Positions 49,148 to 58,019 of a stretch of DNA of 64,000 nt are shown here, in pieces. The position numbers and the translations under genes were made by a program. Under the pieces are notes generated by a model. The model searched no databases, was not told the DNA's origin, and saw only the letters and a program-made list of their open reading frames with translations. This DNA is from Lachnospiraceae bacterium UBA1712 (GTDB lineage Bacteria; Bacillota; Clostridia; Lachnospirales; Lachnospiraceae). How positions within the stretch are numbered: the first letter of the stretch is position 1; each line of letters starts with the position of its first letter. Where the stretch lies: NCBI GenBank assembly GCA_002317175.1, contig DCJA01000019.1, positions 2,238 through 66,237 of the forward strand, written 5' to 3'.

Positions 49148-50741
49148 TGCTTTTGCCTTCCTTATATTCAGTTGGTGTTACTCCTACATTCTTCTTAAAG
49201 CTTCTACTAAAATAATTAGGATCAGAATAACCACACATAGAGCATATTTCCTTCATGGTATATTCTGAACTATTAAGTAGTTCCTTTGCTCTCTCTATTC
49301 TAACATTTGTAAGATATTCAATAAAGTTTTCACCAGTTTCTTCCTTGAATATCTTACTGAAATAGTATGGTGAAATATTTACCGTTCTTGATACATCATC
49401 CAGCGAAATATCTTTATCAAAATGCTCTCTGATATAGTTCTTAGCCTGTTCCACAGTACTGGTGGATTTCTCCTCGCGCTTGTTCTGAATATTCTTGCAG
49501 GAATCACTAATCTTTGACAGGAACCAGCGTTTAATCTGATCCATGTCATTCATCTCCATAATCTGTGGCAGATATTCATCTCTTGAAGTAAATACATAGA
49601 CCTGACCACCATTTCTATATGCTGCGCTTTCTGCCCTGAGAACAAACTCTAAAGCCTTTAGTCTCACAGACATCAAATTCTTATATGCAGTATCTCTCAT
49701 CCATTCGAAGAAGCTGTCCGCACTGCTAAGAGAGCCCTCAAGTTCTCCTCGTTCCAATCTTTCAAACAGACTTCTCTCCAGATTGATTGGATAGTTCTCC
49801 TCGTATTCACAACCAATAGGAAGATCCTTCACATGTGCTACACTACCTGTAGAGGCAGCCAGTGCACGCAAAGCCTCCTGGTATGATTCAGAAAGCATTC
49901 TTACAGGTTTTATGCTTCCTATACCAATTCTGAAATTTATCTCTTCTGACTTCTTTAAGTTTCTGACCAGTTCTCTGGTCTTGTTAATCAGTTCTATTCG
50001 TTCATTGTACTCTTCGTCTTCACTGTCACATGGAATAAATACAGCGATCTTATTGGACATCAGATTGCCCACAACACATTTGAAATATTCTTTAAGCATA
50101 TGTCTTATCTCAACATATTTGCCGGACATTCGAATACTGCTGCCAATGGCATTAGTCATATGGCTGCCCTGCTGTTCCTCTCCGCATACCACAGCAAGCA
50201 TATATCCATACCTGGCCTCAAGCCCAAGCAGCGACATATAACTGTCGATATCCTCCTGAAAATGCTCCTGCAAAAGCACATTGTACACCAGACCACTTTC
50301 AATCATCGGCTCGACTGTTTCCAGTTTTTCCCTTATCATTAATTCATTGCTGCGCTTTTCTCTTTCCAAATCAATGGTATCCATTGCTTTCTTTAGCACA
50401 TTTACAACCTTGGTTCTTTCCATAGGTTTAGTGATATATTCCATTACACCAAGTTTAATTGCTTCTTTGGCATAATCAAATTTATCGTAGGCAGACATAA
50501 CAATAAAAATGGTATTCTTTGAGAATGTTCGAATTTCTTTCATGGCATCAATTCCATTGATACCTGGCATCTGAATATCCATGACAGCTATGTCAGGTCT
50601 AAAACTTTCTGCAAGTTCAATGACACTTCTACCAGTTTTGGCATACTCAATCACACAGGAGTCTCCAAATTCCTTTTCTATTATGAACTTCATGGAATCA
50701 ATTACGATTCCCTCGTCATCTGCAAGCATTATCTTATACAT
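49137..50741 (-). CDS. YesN-type response regulator (REC plus AraC DNA-binding domain)
   Basis: 534 aa. The receiver domain (1-120) has the acidic pair ADDEG, the phospho-acceptor in DIAVMDIQMPG (about Asp55) and the conserved Lys in EYITKPMERTK. A middle region (about 140-415) contains a degenerate cyclase-like segment. The C-terminal AraC-type double helix-turn-helix (about 430-530) includes VARTVNISPYYFSKIFKEETG-like and MCGYSDPNYFSRSFKKNVG motifs. It begins 3 bases after the kinase gene and is the cognate regulator; it probably controls sugar-use genes. Confidence 0.93.
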   Translation of the reverse strand: MYKIMLADDEGIVIDSMKFIIEKEFGDSCVIEYAKTGRSVIELAESFRPDIAVMDIQMPGINGIDAMKEIRTFSKNTIFIVMSAYDKFDYAKEAIKLGVMEYITKPMERTKVVNVLKKAMDTIDLEREKRSNELMIREKLETVEPMIESGLVYNVLLQEHFQEDIDSYMSLLGLEARYGYMLAVVCGEEQQGSHMTNAIGSSIRMSGKYVEIRHMLKEYFKCVVGNLMSNKIAVFIPCDSEDEEYNERIELINKTRELVRNLKKSEEINFRIGIGSIKPVRMLSESYQEALRALAASTGSVAHVKDLPIGCEYEENYPINLERSLFERLERGELEGSLSSADSFFEWMRDTAYKNLMSVRLKALEFVLRAESAAYRNGGQVYVFTSRDEYLPQIMEMNDMDQIKRWFLSKISDSCKNIQNKREEKSTSTVEQAKNYIREHFDKDISLDDVSRTVNISPYYFSKIFKEETGENFIEYLTNVRIERAKELLNSSEYTMKEICSMCGYSDPNYFSRSFKKNVGVTPTEYKEGKSSEE

Positions 50742-50744
50742 TTT

Positions 50745-52223
50745 TTACTCCACATCTACAACAGGTAAGTACATAACTATCTCAGTTCCCATGCCTTCAC
50801 CTTCACTAATAATACGTATTGCATCACTGTCATCCGTAAACATTCTTATTCTGGCAATGACATTATCCATTCCTATTCCATTGGAATCTGTTTTATCTCT
50901 GTCCACAGTAAGGGTTCCATTGAGTATCTTCTCTATTGTCTCTTTGGACATACCCTTTCCATTATCTTTTATACTAATGCAGACTTCATTATCCTGTCTG
51001 AACACACGAAGACGAATGGTACCCTTATCTTCCATCTCTCTGATTCCATGATTAACACAGTTCTCTACAATTGGCTGGAGAATCATACTAGGCATCAGAA
51101 CATTCAGCAGACTCTCATCTATATCCTTCTCATATTTTATATCTCCCGAAAATCTAACATTGAGAATCTCGATATAATTATCTATGAGTTTAACCTCTTC
51201 CCTGATGGAAACAGGCTTGTCCTGCTTTTTAACATTGTACCTGAAGAAATCTGCCACAGTCTGTACATACTCATAGGTTCTGTTAGCTCCCTCCATCATG
51301 GCAAGCTGAGCTCCAGCATTGAGGGTGTTAAAAAGGAAATGAGGATTGATCTGCGCCTGAAGGTACTTGAGCTGAGCATCCTTAAGATGCGCCTCCATAC
51401 TTAATTCCTTTTCCTTCAGAGTTCTTTCCGCCTCCATACTCATACGAAGCTTTTCAATATACTCACGTATACTAATAAGCATCTTGTTAAATGCGTCAGC
51501 CACAACACCAACTTCATCTTTGCTCTTTATCTCTATTGGCTTTCCGTCAAGATCTCCGCCAGCAACAGCTTCCGCCGCATTGGACAGCTGTACAAGAGGC
51601 TCCATCATCTTGTTAACAAATAAAATAATAACCAGTACATTGCCCGCAATAACCGCGAACATAACTATTATACTTACCTGCTCCAATTCACTAAAACGCT
51701 GTGACATTTCTGCATAATGCTCTGAATTGTTCTGAAACTGAACCTGATTTAACGCTTTAAGGTAGCTGGAAATATAATTATAGGTGTCCGTAGCCAGTTC
51801 ATATCTCACCCTGTACTTTTCAACATTTCTGCCTCGCTTGGCTTCAATGGTCTGGCTGGTAATATCAAGATAATTCTCACCCATCTTTCGGATATTTCGT
51901 TCCATTCGCCCAAAAGATGTATCCGTTATTTCATCATTGAGTTCCAGAATCATATCATTAAAATTCTGGCTGCTTCTGTAATAGTCCTCAAGCGAGTCAC
52001 TGGTCTTATAATTAAGATATTCTGTCAGGCTGTCCTGAACATCATCCAATGCAACTGACATCTCATTGAGTTCTCGATTATCCTTATAGACCATATCCAT
52101 CTCTCGTGACATGTTGTTGATTCCAATAATAAGAAATAAATCTGTCAAAAACACCAGCAAATTGGCAAGAATATATACGATTGTAATTTTAACTCTGAGG
52201 GGAAGATTCCAGAATCTATTCAT
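50745..52223 (-). CDS. YesM-type sensor histidine kinase
   Basis: 492 aa. It has a membrane helix (about 12-32), an exported helical sensor (about 33-175), a second helix (about 178-200), HAMP (about 200-255), a His_kinase H-box LQAQINPHFLFNTLN (about 283-297) and HATPase (QPIVENCVNHGI, DNGKGMS, GIGMDNVIARI). The small, largely helical sensor suggests that it reads a partner binding protein. It overlaps the upstream membrane-anchored binding-protein gene by 8 bases. Confidence 0.93.
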   Translation of the reverse strand: MNRFWNLPLRVKITIVYILANLLVFLTDLFLIIGINNMSREMDMVYKDNRELNEMSVALDDVQDSLTEYLNYKTSDSLEDYYRSSQNFNDMILELNDEITDTSFGRMERNIRKMGENYLDITSQTIEAKRGRNVEKYRVRYELATDTYNYISSYLKALNQVQFQNNSEHYAEMSQRFSELEQVSIIVMFAVIAGNVLVIILFVNKMMEPLVQLSNAAEAVAGGDLDGKPIEIKSKDEVGVVADAFNKMLISIREYIEKLRMSMEAERTLKEKELSMEAHLKDAQLKYLQAQINPHFLFNTLNAGAQLAMMEGANRTYEYVQTVADFFRYNVKKQDKPVSIREEVKLIDNYIEILNVRFSGDIKYEKDIDESLLNVLMPSMILQPIVENCVNHGIREMEDKGTIRLRVFRQDNEVCISIKDNGKGMSKETIEKILNGTLTVDRDKTDSNGIGMDNVIARIRMFTDDSDAIRIISEGEGMGTEIVMYLPVVDVE

Positions 52224-53319
52224 GCTCAGCCTCCTCCTTTTTCAGGTAAGAAGCCACATTGCTACGATTAATCAGTGTTACATCGCCTGTGTAATACTGA
52301 CTGGTTGCTCCAAGATCATTGTAATCTTTCAAAGCATTGACACAATATTTGCCAAGCTGCGCTGTATCCACTGCAACAGTAGAATAGATTACGCCTCTAT
52401 CCACCGCATTCAGAATAGTTTCCGAATCGTAATAACCCAGAATATTAACCTTTCCTACAACGTTGTAATCAATAACCGCCTGATATACACAGGTTGTGCT
52501 AAGTTCATCAAGACAAATAATAACCTCTGGAAGTTCTTTTCCAACAAACAAATCACGTATAGACTCTTCCACAGAGAATGCATTGGAGTTATCAACTGAT
52601 ACAATTTCGATATTTACAGATGTATTAGACGAGGATGCCTCATTTTCAACAGCTTCCCTGATACCTGAAATAATAACATTCTGACTGGAAGAACCACTGT
52701 TAGAATTGATCAGTACAGCGACATCTATAGAGGCTATTTCCTCTTCTCTTGTATATTCGTTAGACATGAAATAATTCTTTCTTATCTCTTTTGCAATCTG
52801 AATAACTTCATGACCATATTCACGTCCAATTTCATAGCCACCAATACCAACAAAACTACATCTTTTGCTATTTGCATTATCATCAAGTAATGTCACAACT
52901 GGTATGTCTGCTTCTGAAGCCTGATCTATCAGTTCTGCTATTTTTTCTGATGATTCTGTATCTATTATTATTCCATCAACCTGGGATGATATAGCAATCT
53001 TAAGCAGGTCTTCTTCTGTATAGTCATTGGGCAGATTATCCCCTAAAAGATCAACATATATTCCATTTGATATGCCTTCCTGATAGGCTCCCTCATAGAT
53101 ATTCTGCATAAATGAAGATCTTCTGTTTTCTGCAATCATGACATAGTACTGATCATACGTATTGTACTGACTGTCAGCAGAAAAACCACCCATATAGAAC
53201 TTATATACAAGTGCGAGCATAGACAGAAGTATAAGGATAAAAATAAGAATTATAATGAATGGAACAATAATCTTATTGCCAGTATTCTTTTTCTTTTCTG
53301 AATTGTTTTGTTTTTTCAT
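52216..53319 (-). CDS. Membrane-anchored periplasmic-binding-type sensor protein
   Basis: 367 aa. The short basic N terminus and one strong uncleaved-looking helix (about 15-40) lack a lipobox. A sugar-binding fold of the LacI/RbsB type follows (YDQYYVMIAENRRSSFMQN, VDGIIIDTESSEKI, VTLLDDNANSKRCSFVGIGGYEIGRE, VIICLDELSTTCVY). Instead of feeding a transporter it heads an operon with a sensor kinase whose gene it overlaps, so it is probably the extracytoplasmic receptor part of that kinase complex. Confidence 0.84.
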   Translation of the reverse strand: MKKQNNSEKKKNTGNKIIVPFIIILIFILILLSMLALVYKFYMGGFSADSQYNTYDQYYVMIAENRRSSFMQNIYEGAYQEGISNGIYVDLLGDNLPNDYTEEDLLKIAISSQVDGIIIDTESSEKIAELIDQASEADIPVVTLLDDNANSKRCSFVGIGGYEIGREYGHEVIQIAKEIRKNYFMSNEYTREEEIASIDVAVLINSNSGSSSQNVIISGIREAVENEASSSNTSVNIEIVSVDNSNAFSVEESIRDLFVGKELPEVIICLDELSTTCVYQAVIDYNVVGKVNILGYYDSETILNAVDRGVIYSTVAVDTAQLGKYCVNALKDYNDLGATSQYYTGDVTLINRSNVASYLKKEEAEHE

Positions 53320-53392
53320 GTATATTACCTACAAAATGGGCACAAACCCAACTATAATAATATCATAAAATCAGTTGAAATAGGAGAATTGT

Positions 53393-54277
53393 ATGAGTCA
53401 TCACTACACCTCTGTTAATACATACCTGACAGAAATGTTCGGCGAAAAAATATATAAGCTTTCTCTCAGCGCAGGACTGAGCTGTCCTAACCGCGATGGC
53501 ACCCTTGGCAAGGGAGGCTGCATATTCTGTTCTGAAGGTGGCTCAGGTGATTTTGCCATGTCAGAAGGTGGTATATATAAGCAGATAGAAGATGCCAAAG
53601 CCCTGCTTGCATCCAAGACAAACTGTCGCAGATTTATAGCCTACTTTCAGGCCTTCAGCAATACCTATGGACCAATTGATTACCTTCGTAGTATATTTAC
53701 CGAGGCCATAAATCATCCTGATATAGCAGTTTTATCAATTGCAACAAGATGCGACTGTATTGATGATGAAATACTGAATCTGTTAATCGAACTTAATAAG
53801 ATCAAACCTGTCTGGATAGAAATGGGCCTCCAGTCTGTTCACCCACAGACCCTTGAACTAATAAGATGTGCTTATACTTTTGAACAGTTCAAAAAAACAG
53901 CATCACGCTTAAGTGATGCTGGAATAGATGTTATTGCTCATATTATCCTGGGGCTTCCAGGTGAAAGCAGGGATATGATTCTTTCTTCCGTCAAAGAAGT
54001 ATGTAAGCTTCCAATCAAAGGAATCAAGCTTCAGCTTTTACATGTGCTGAAAAATACAGCTCTTGCAGATATGTATGAGGCAAATCCCTGGCCTATGATG
54101 ACCATGGATGAATACTGTCAGCTGATAGTCGACTGCATTGACATCATCCCCGAAGATATCGTAGTTCACCGCATAACTGGTGACGGCCCAAGGAAGCTTC
54201 TGATTGCTCCTGACTGGAGCACTGATAAAAAGCGAATTCTCAATACCATAAATCAGCTCTTATCAACTAAGCTGTAG
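53393..54277 (+). CDS. TIGR01212-type radical SAM protein (YtqA/YhcC-like)
   Basis: A 294-aa radical SAM enzyme. The Fe-S cysteines are in CPNRDGTLGKGGCIFC (about residues 25-40), spaced as in the TIGR01212/YhcC family, a close relative of the Elp3-type group; SAM-binding motifs follow (IWIEMGLQSVHP, HIILGLPGE). The exact reaction is unknown. TAGGAGAATTGT precedes the ATG. Its last 25 bases overlap the end of the convergent TelA-like gene on the other strand. It is divergent from the sugar-sensing operon. Confidence 0.9.
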   Translation: MSHHYTSVNTYLTEMFGEKIYKLSLSAGLSCPNRDGTLGKGGCIFCSEGGSGDFAMSEGGIYKQIEDAKALLASKTNCRRFIAYFQAFSNTYGPIDYLRSIFTEAINHPDIAVLSIATRCDCIDDEILNLLIELNKIKPVWIEMGLQSVHPQTLELIRCAYTFEQFKKTASRLSDAGIDVIAHIILGLPGESRDMILSSVKEVCKLPIKGIKLQLLHVLKNTALADMYEANPWPMMTMDEYCQLIVDCIDIIPEDIVVHRITGDGPRKLLIAPDWSTDKKRILNTINQLLSTKL

Positions 54278-54933
54278 CCTTCTCTTTGGAGGCGGATCAA
54301 TTCATTGATTCCCTCCATAATCAGGGCATTGGTATCGCTGATACTCTGATTGTTTTTCTCTGTTACCTGCTGACGTTTCCATAGAGCAAGTACATTTACC
54401 AGGGCGCTTTGTATCTTTTCTGCCATCTGTGCAGCATTTTCCTCCACCACTTTAAGCTGGGGCTCAAAGGAATAAGCTACTGTCTGTGACATCTCAAGCT
54501 CTCGAATCCTCTTCTCAAGCGTGCCAAGCCTGATTCTCATATCACCGGACAGATTCTGCTCACGCATTTCTTCACATATATTTCTGGCATTTTCAATCAG
54601 CTTTATAATTTCAGCAATGTATTCTCTGTTGACATTACATAGCTGTTCTAAAAGCTCACATTCCATCAGCAGATTAACTCTGTACTCTCTGAGCTTATCA
54701 GTCATATCATCAACTTCTTTCTCTTTCTCAGAAAAAGACAATTTCTTTGATGAATCTGATTTGAAATAATCAAGCATATCAGAAAGCAGCGTACTGATAT
54801 TGCTAAGGTCTATTTTCTTAATTACGCCAAATGCGCAGTCTGACAGATCTGAAATCATGTTCTGCACATTTACTCCATAATTAATTATGGACATAGTATC
54901 GTTAATATTAAGTGTGTCCATTATCTCTCCCAT
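54253..54933 (-). CDS. Short TelA-like protein
   Basis: 226 aa, almost all helical. The order SIINYGVNVQNMISDLSDCAFGVI, then LLMECELLEQLCNVNREYIAEI, then LEKRIRELEMSQTVAYSFEPQLKVVEENA and KIQSALVNVLALWKRQQ follows the core of TelA (toxic-anion resistance, tellurite/envelope stress), but the protein is much shorter than usual (about 380 aa). It is the last gene of a four-gene operon, with TAATG overlap to the gene before it; a second ATG at 54921 with GGGAG upstream is also possible. TelA-like proteins commonly sit with AAA+ and vWA genes in Ter/Tel stress systems. Confidence 0.72.
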   Translation of the reverse strand: MGEIMDTLNINDTMSIINYGVNVQNMISDLSDCAFGVIKKIDLSNISTLLSDMLDYFKSDSSKKLSFSEKEKEVDDMTDKLREYRVNLLMECELLEQLCNVNREYIAEIIKLIENARNICEEMREQNLSGDMRIRLGTLEKRIRELEMSQTVAYSFEPQLKVVEENAAQMAEKIQSALVNVLALWKRQQVTEKNNQSISDTNALIMEGINELIRLQREGYSLVDKS

Positions 54934-55823
54934 TATTTTGTATAATCCTTATATTTAGGGAATGATATCTCATCTCCCAAATCAAGTTTACTAATAAATG
55001 CGTCAGCATCATCATAGATGCTTTTTCCGTTTATTCCCATTGCCTGAGGTGAAAGAATCATAATCTGATTCTTCCCTGCCCCCACATACTGTCTGGTTCT
55101 GTTCTCATCAAGAACCGCTCCGTAACTGATACCCCAGTTTAATCCCACAAATGGTACAGATTCTTTTACTCTAAGCAGTACTCTTCTTAGGAATTCCTTA
55201 CTGCACATTGGGAAATAGCATTTACTGATATTCAGCAGTTCTCCTGGCTTTTTAAGTACTACTTCTGTAATAAGTACTTCTTTTTCCACATAACAGGCCT
55301 CAAATACATGAAGATTGACACCTATGTCATGACTTTCAAGTACATTAACCAGATTAAGCGTAAGAATTCCTCTGTTTCTTACCTGTTCTTCTGTGGTGTG
55401 ACCACTGAAGGCTATATTCATATATATATCTACGAACTTCTTCTCCTTAACCCTCTCCATTCTGTACATAGTCTTGGGTGCTCCTGCTATATAAGCTGGT
55501 ACATTGGGTCTCGAACCCACCACTGCTGTGACAGTTTTTCTGTTATTGGAGTACTTTAAATTAACTGAATCTATTTCCTTCTTCAGTTTCATAAACATAT
55601 CCAGATCCTTCATGTAGCCACCATGGCAATAATCCAATGCTGCTTCCAATGGCTCTCCTGCAAAGTTCTCTGGCATATATATACTTTTCTGTGATTTGAA
55701 GACTTTTTCATTAACCGCCGGTTTGGATCTAAGGTACATCTCCAGCGCATTTAATGATTTAAAATGCACACGATAAACTGCATCATCTCCAATAATTTCT
55801 TTCGATACATAGTCGTTGGCCAT
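54933..55823 (-). CDS. Unrecognised protein, possible divergent vWA-like partner of the AAA+ ATPase
   Basis: 296 aa with no signal peptide or membrane helix. An N-terminal part (1-90: SLNALEMYLRSKP, PLEAALDYCHGGYMKD) leads to TAVVGSRPNVPAYIAGAPKTMYR (about 98-120) and a mixed alpha/beta core starting FVDIYMNIAFSGHTTEEQVRNRG. Position directly after a CobS/MoxR-type ATPase, and the strand-loop DIYMNIAFSG where a vWA metal site (DxSxS) would fall, suggest a derived vWA fold without the metal motif. This is a low-confidence reading. It lies 2 bases after the ATPase gene. Confidence 0.45.
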   Translation of the reverse strand: MANDYVSKEIIGDDAVYRVHFKSLNALEMYLRSKPAVNEKVFKSQKSIYMPENFAGEPLEAALDYCHGGYMKDLDMFMKLKKEIDSVNLKYSNNRKTVTAVVGSRPNVPAYIAGAPKTMYRMERVKEKKFVDIYMNIAFSGHTTEEQVRNRGILTLNLVNVLESHDIGVNLHVFEACYVEKEVLITEVVLKKPGELLNISKCYFPMCSKEFLRRVLLRVKESVPFVGLNWGISYGAVLDENRTRQYVGAGKNQIMILSPQAMGINGKSIYDDADAFISKLDLGDEISFPKYKDYTK

Positions 55824-55825
55824 CT

Positions 55826-58015
55826 TTAACCTCTGTTCCCGTTAAGACAGATCTCTTTTACCTGCTTTGCAAATATAGCAGCAATCTGTGATGCCTGAGG
55901 ATGCTTGCCAATAAGCTTTTGAATCTGATCGGATAAGAATGAGAGATATTCGGCATCCTTGGTCTGAACAAATTCATATTTGATAATCTTCTCAGGACTG
56001 AAGCTCTTATTATCAAGATATCTCTTTATTCTGCTTGTATCTCTGGTTGTAAGAATACCCTGCGCAGCTATTCCATTGACCTCTGACCACTTGTCAGTTG
56101 CCATTCTGAAGACAACCACAAATTCAAACCAGTCTGGATAAGCTTTAAGAATATTCTTCTCAACGGTATTGTCATATCCTACATGAACTGGCAAAAATCT
56201 CTGCTGAACAGATTCCTCAATCTTTTCTCTTGTATTATAGTTAGCGTCTGCTCCATTTCCTTCTGTATTACCCGCTGCCACAATTCTGAAATTTGGATGT
56301 CTCTTTACGCACTCACCATTAGGGAAGTTGTAGCTTGAATCCAGATTGTTGGACAGGAAGGAATTAAGTTTAACAGTAGCACGTGAATTACCATTATCCA
56401 GCTCATCACAAAATGCAATTATTCCATACTTATAGCATCTGTAGAAGTTAGGTGTACTATAAGCACCAGTTGCTGTCTGGAAACCAAGTATATCGTACTC
56501 TTCATTGATATATCCGATATCTATAAACTCCATGTCAAGAAGTCTCGCAATCTGCTTTATCATGAAGGTTTTTCCACAGCCTGAAGGTCCAATCAGATAT
56601 GGATTTGCATCCTCCATAATAGCCATAAGCACATCATCAAAGGCCTCATGGTAATGCTCCCCTGCATTTTCTCTTTTCTTCTTTTCCTTCATGACAATAT
56701 CCCATCTGCTGGCAAATGGAATGCTAGGATCCAGAAGAGGATTAATTGCTGGTATTGCCTGACTCATATCTGTAGCCATTGCTGGCGCCTGAGCCTGAGC
56801 CGTCTGGGTTATCACCTTTACTTCCGGAGACGCAAGAGTAGCCTCCATGTGTTTTTGCATAGTCTCAATATTGGCATCATTGAGCATACTAAGCTTGTTA
56901 ATCTTCTCCATAAGGGCCTGATTAACCTCAACATTTTCAAGAGCCTTCTTTATCTGATCATCATTGTTCATAAAACTGCTTACCCTGCTCAGTACACCCT
57001 CAGCGTTTTTGTTAAGGTTAGCAATTTCCATAGAGGTTGAAGCAGTAATAGTCTTGGCCATGGCCTTGTATTTGGTCAGTTCCGATTCAGCATCAGCAAA
57101 GACCTGCTTAATAAGAATATCCTTCTCCATAAGTAGAATCTTCTTCTGATTATCTGCGTACTCCTCAAGAATCTCATCCAGCTTGTGTGATGCTGCATTT
57201 AGTTTAAGCTCAAGCTTTGCTTCCTGAGCCTTACGCTCATCATCTGCCTTAAGTGCAAAATCCTCAGACAGTTTCTGTATATATACGCTCTTCTTATCTA
57301 CCTGGCTAAGCAAATCAACACCATTTTCTATAATCTGCGAAGCCTCTTTGATACTTGATTCAACCTTAGCTATCTTAACTGGATCTACATTATAGATTCC
57401 ATTCATTCTCTGAATGTTCTCCAGTTCTGGCTTAAGGGCATCTTCCATCTTTTCTGGAACGAAGAAGCTCAGTCTGGTAGCAACTTTTACCAGATGAGCA
57501 ATATACATATCATCATCCAGCATATATTCCCTAACCTTAAGAGCATAAGCCTTAATTGTATTGAATACAGCCTGATAGTTTGGATTATCCAATAATGTCT
57601 GGCAGAGCACCAGATATTTTTCCTTATCATTAAATGAGTTATACAGCTTTACATCGAACAGCTGATTCTCAACTACATTCTTCTCACGATACATCTCAAT
57701 GTAAATCAATCTCAGTTTGTCAAAATCAGGGCTGGCATCGTCATACCTGAATACAGCCTGATATATTTTTTCAGCCTGACAGAATACCTGATAATACTTT
57801 GATGGCGAATACTTAGGATTGGCCACAATAAGCTCTATAATATCAGCACATAGATCATCTGGCTTAATAGCGCTTGAATCTGGCTGTCTTTTTATGATAT
57901 TAAGTACGGAAACAAACTCCGACTCTGCTCCAATACCTGCTGCCTTGAGTCTGTCAATAATTATATCTATACGCTGTGGAACTGTTTTAACATTGTCTTT
58001 TACAAAAATACCCAT
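55826..58015 (-). CDS. MoxR/CobS-type AAA+ ATPase with long helical N-terminal region
   Basis: 729 aa. Residues 1-250 are helical repeats, 250-380 a predicted coiled coil rich in Lys/Glu, and 440-729 a AAA+ domain: Walker A IGPSGCGKT (about 475), NEEYDILGFQ, Walker B AFCDELDN, sensor 1 IVAAGNTEGNG and arginine finger VQQRFLPV. This AAA group (AAA_5, as in CobS, MoxR and McrB) remodels protein complexes, usually with a vWA partner. Neighbouring TelA-like and unknown genes make it the motor of an uncharacterised system. It starts 4 bases after the 365-aa protein gene. Confidence 0.85.
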   Translation of the reverse strand: MGIFVKDNVKTVPQRIDIIIDRLKAAGIGAESEFVSVLNIIKRQPDSSAIKPDDLCADIIELIVANPKYSPSKYYQVFCQAEKIYQAVFRYDDASPDFDKLRLIYIEMYREKNVVENQLFDVKLYNSFNDKEKYLVLCQTLLDNPNYQAVFNTIKAYALKVREYMLDDDMYIAHLVKVATRLSFFVPEKMEDALKPELENIQRMNGIYNVDPVKIAKVESSIKEASQIIENGVDLLSQVDKKSVYIQKLSEDFALKADDERKAQEAKLELKLNAASHKLDEILEEYADNQKKILLMEKDILIKQVFADAESELTKYKAMAKTITASTSMEIANLNKNAEGVLSRVSSFMNNDDQIKKALENVEVNQALMEKINKLSMLNDANIETMQKHMEATLASPEVKVITQTAQAQAPAMATDMSQAIPAINPLLDPSIPFASRWDIVMKEKKKRENAGEHYHEAFDDVLMAIMEDANPYLIGPSGCGKTFMIKQIARLLDMEFIDIGYINEEYDILGFQTATGAYSTPNFYRCYKYGIIAFCDELDNGNSRATVKLNSFLSNNLDSSYNFPNGECVKRHPNFRIVAAGNTEGNGADANYNTREKIEESVQQRFLPVHVGYDNTVEKNILKAYPDWFEFVVVFRMATDKWSEVNGIAAQGILTTRDTSRIKRYLDNKSFSPEKIIKYEFVQTKDAEYLSFLSDQIQKLIGKHPQASQIAAIFAKQVKEICLNGNRG

Positions 58016-58019
58016 CTCT

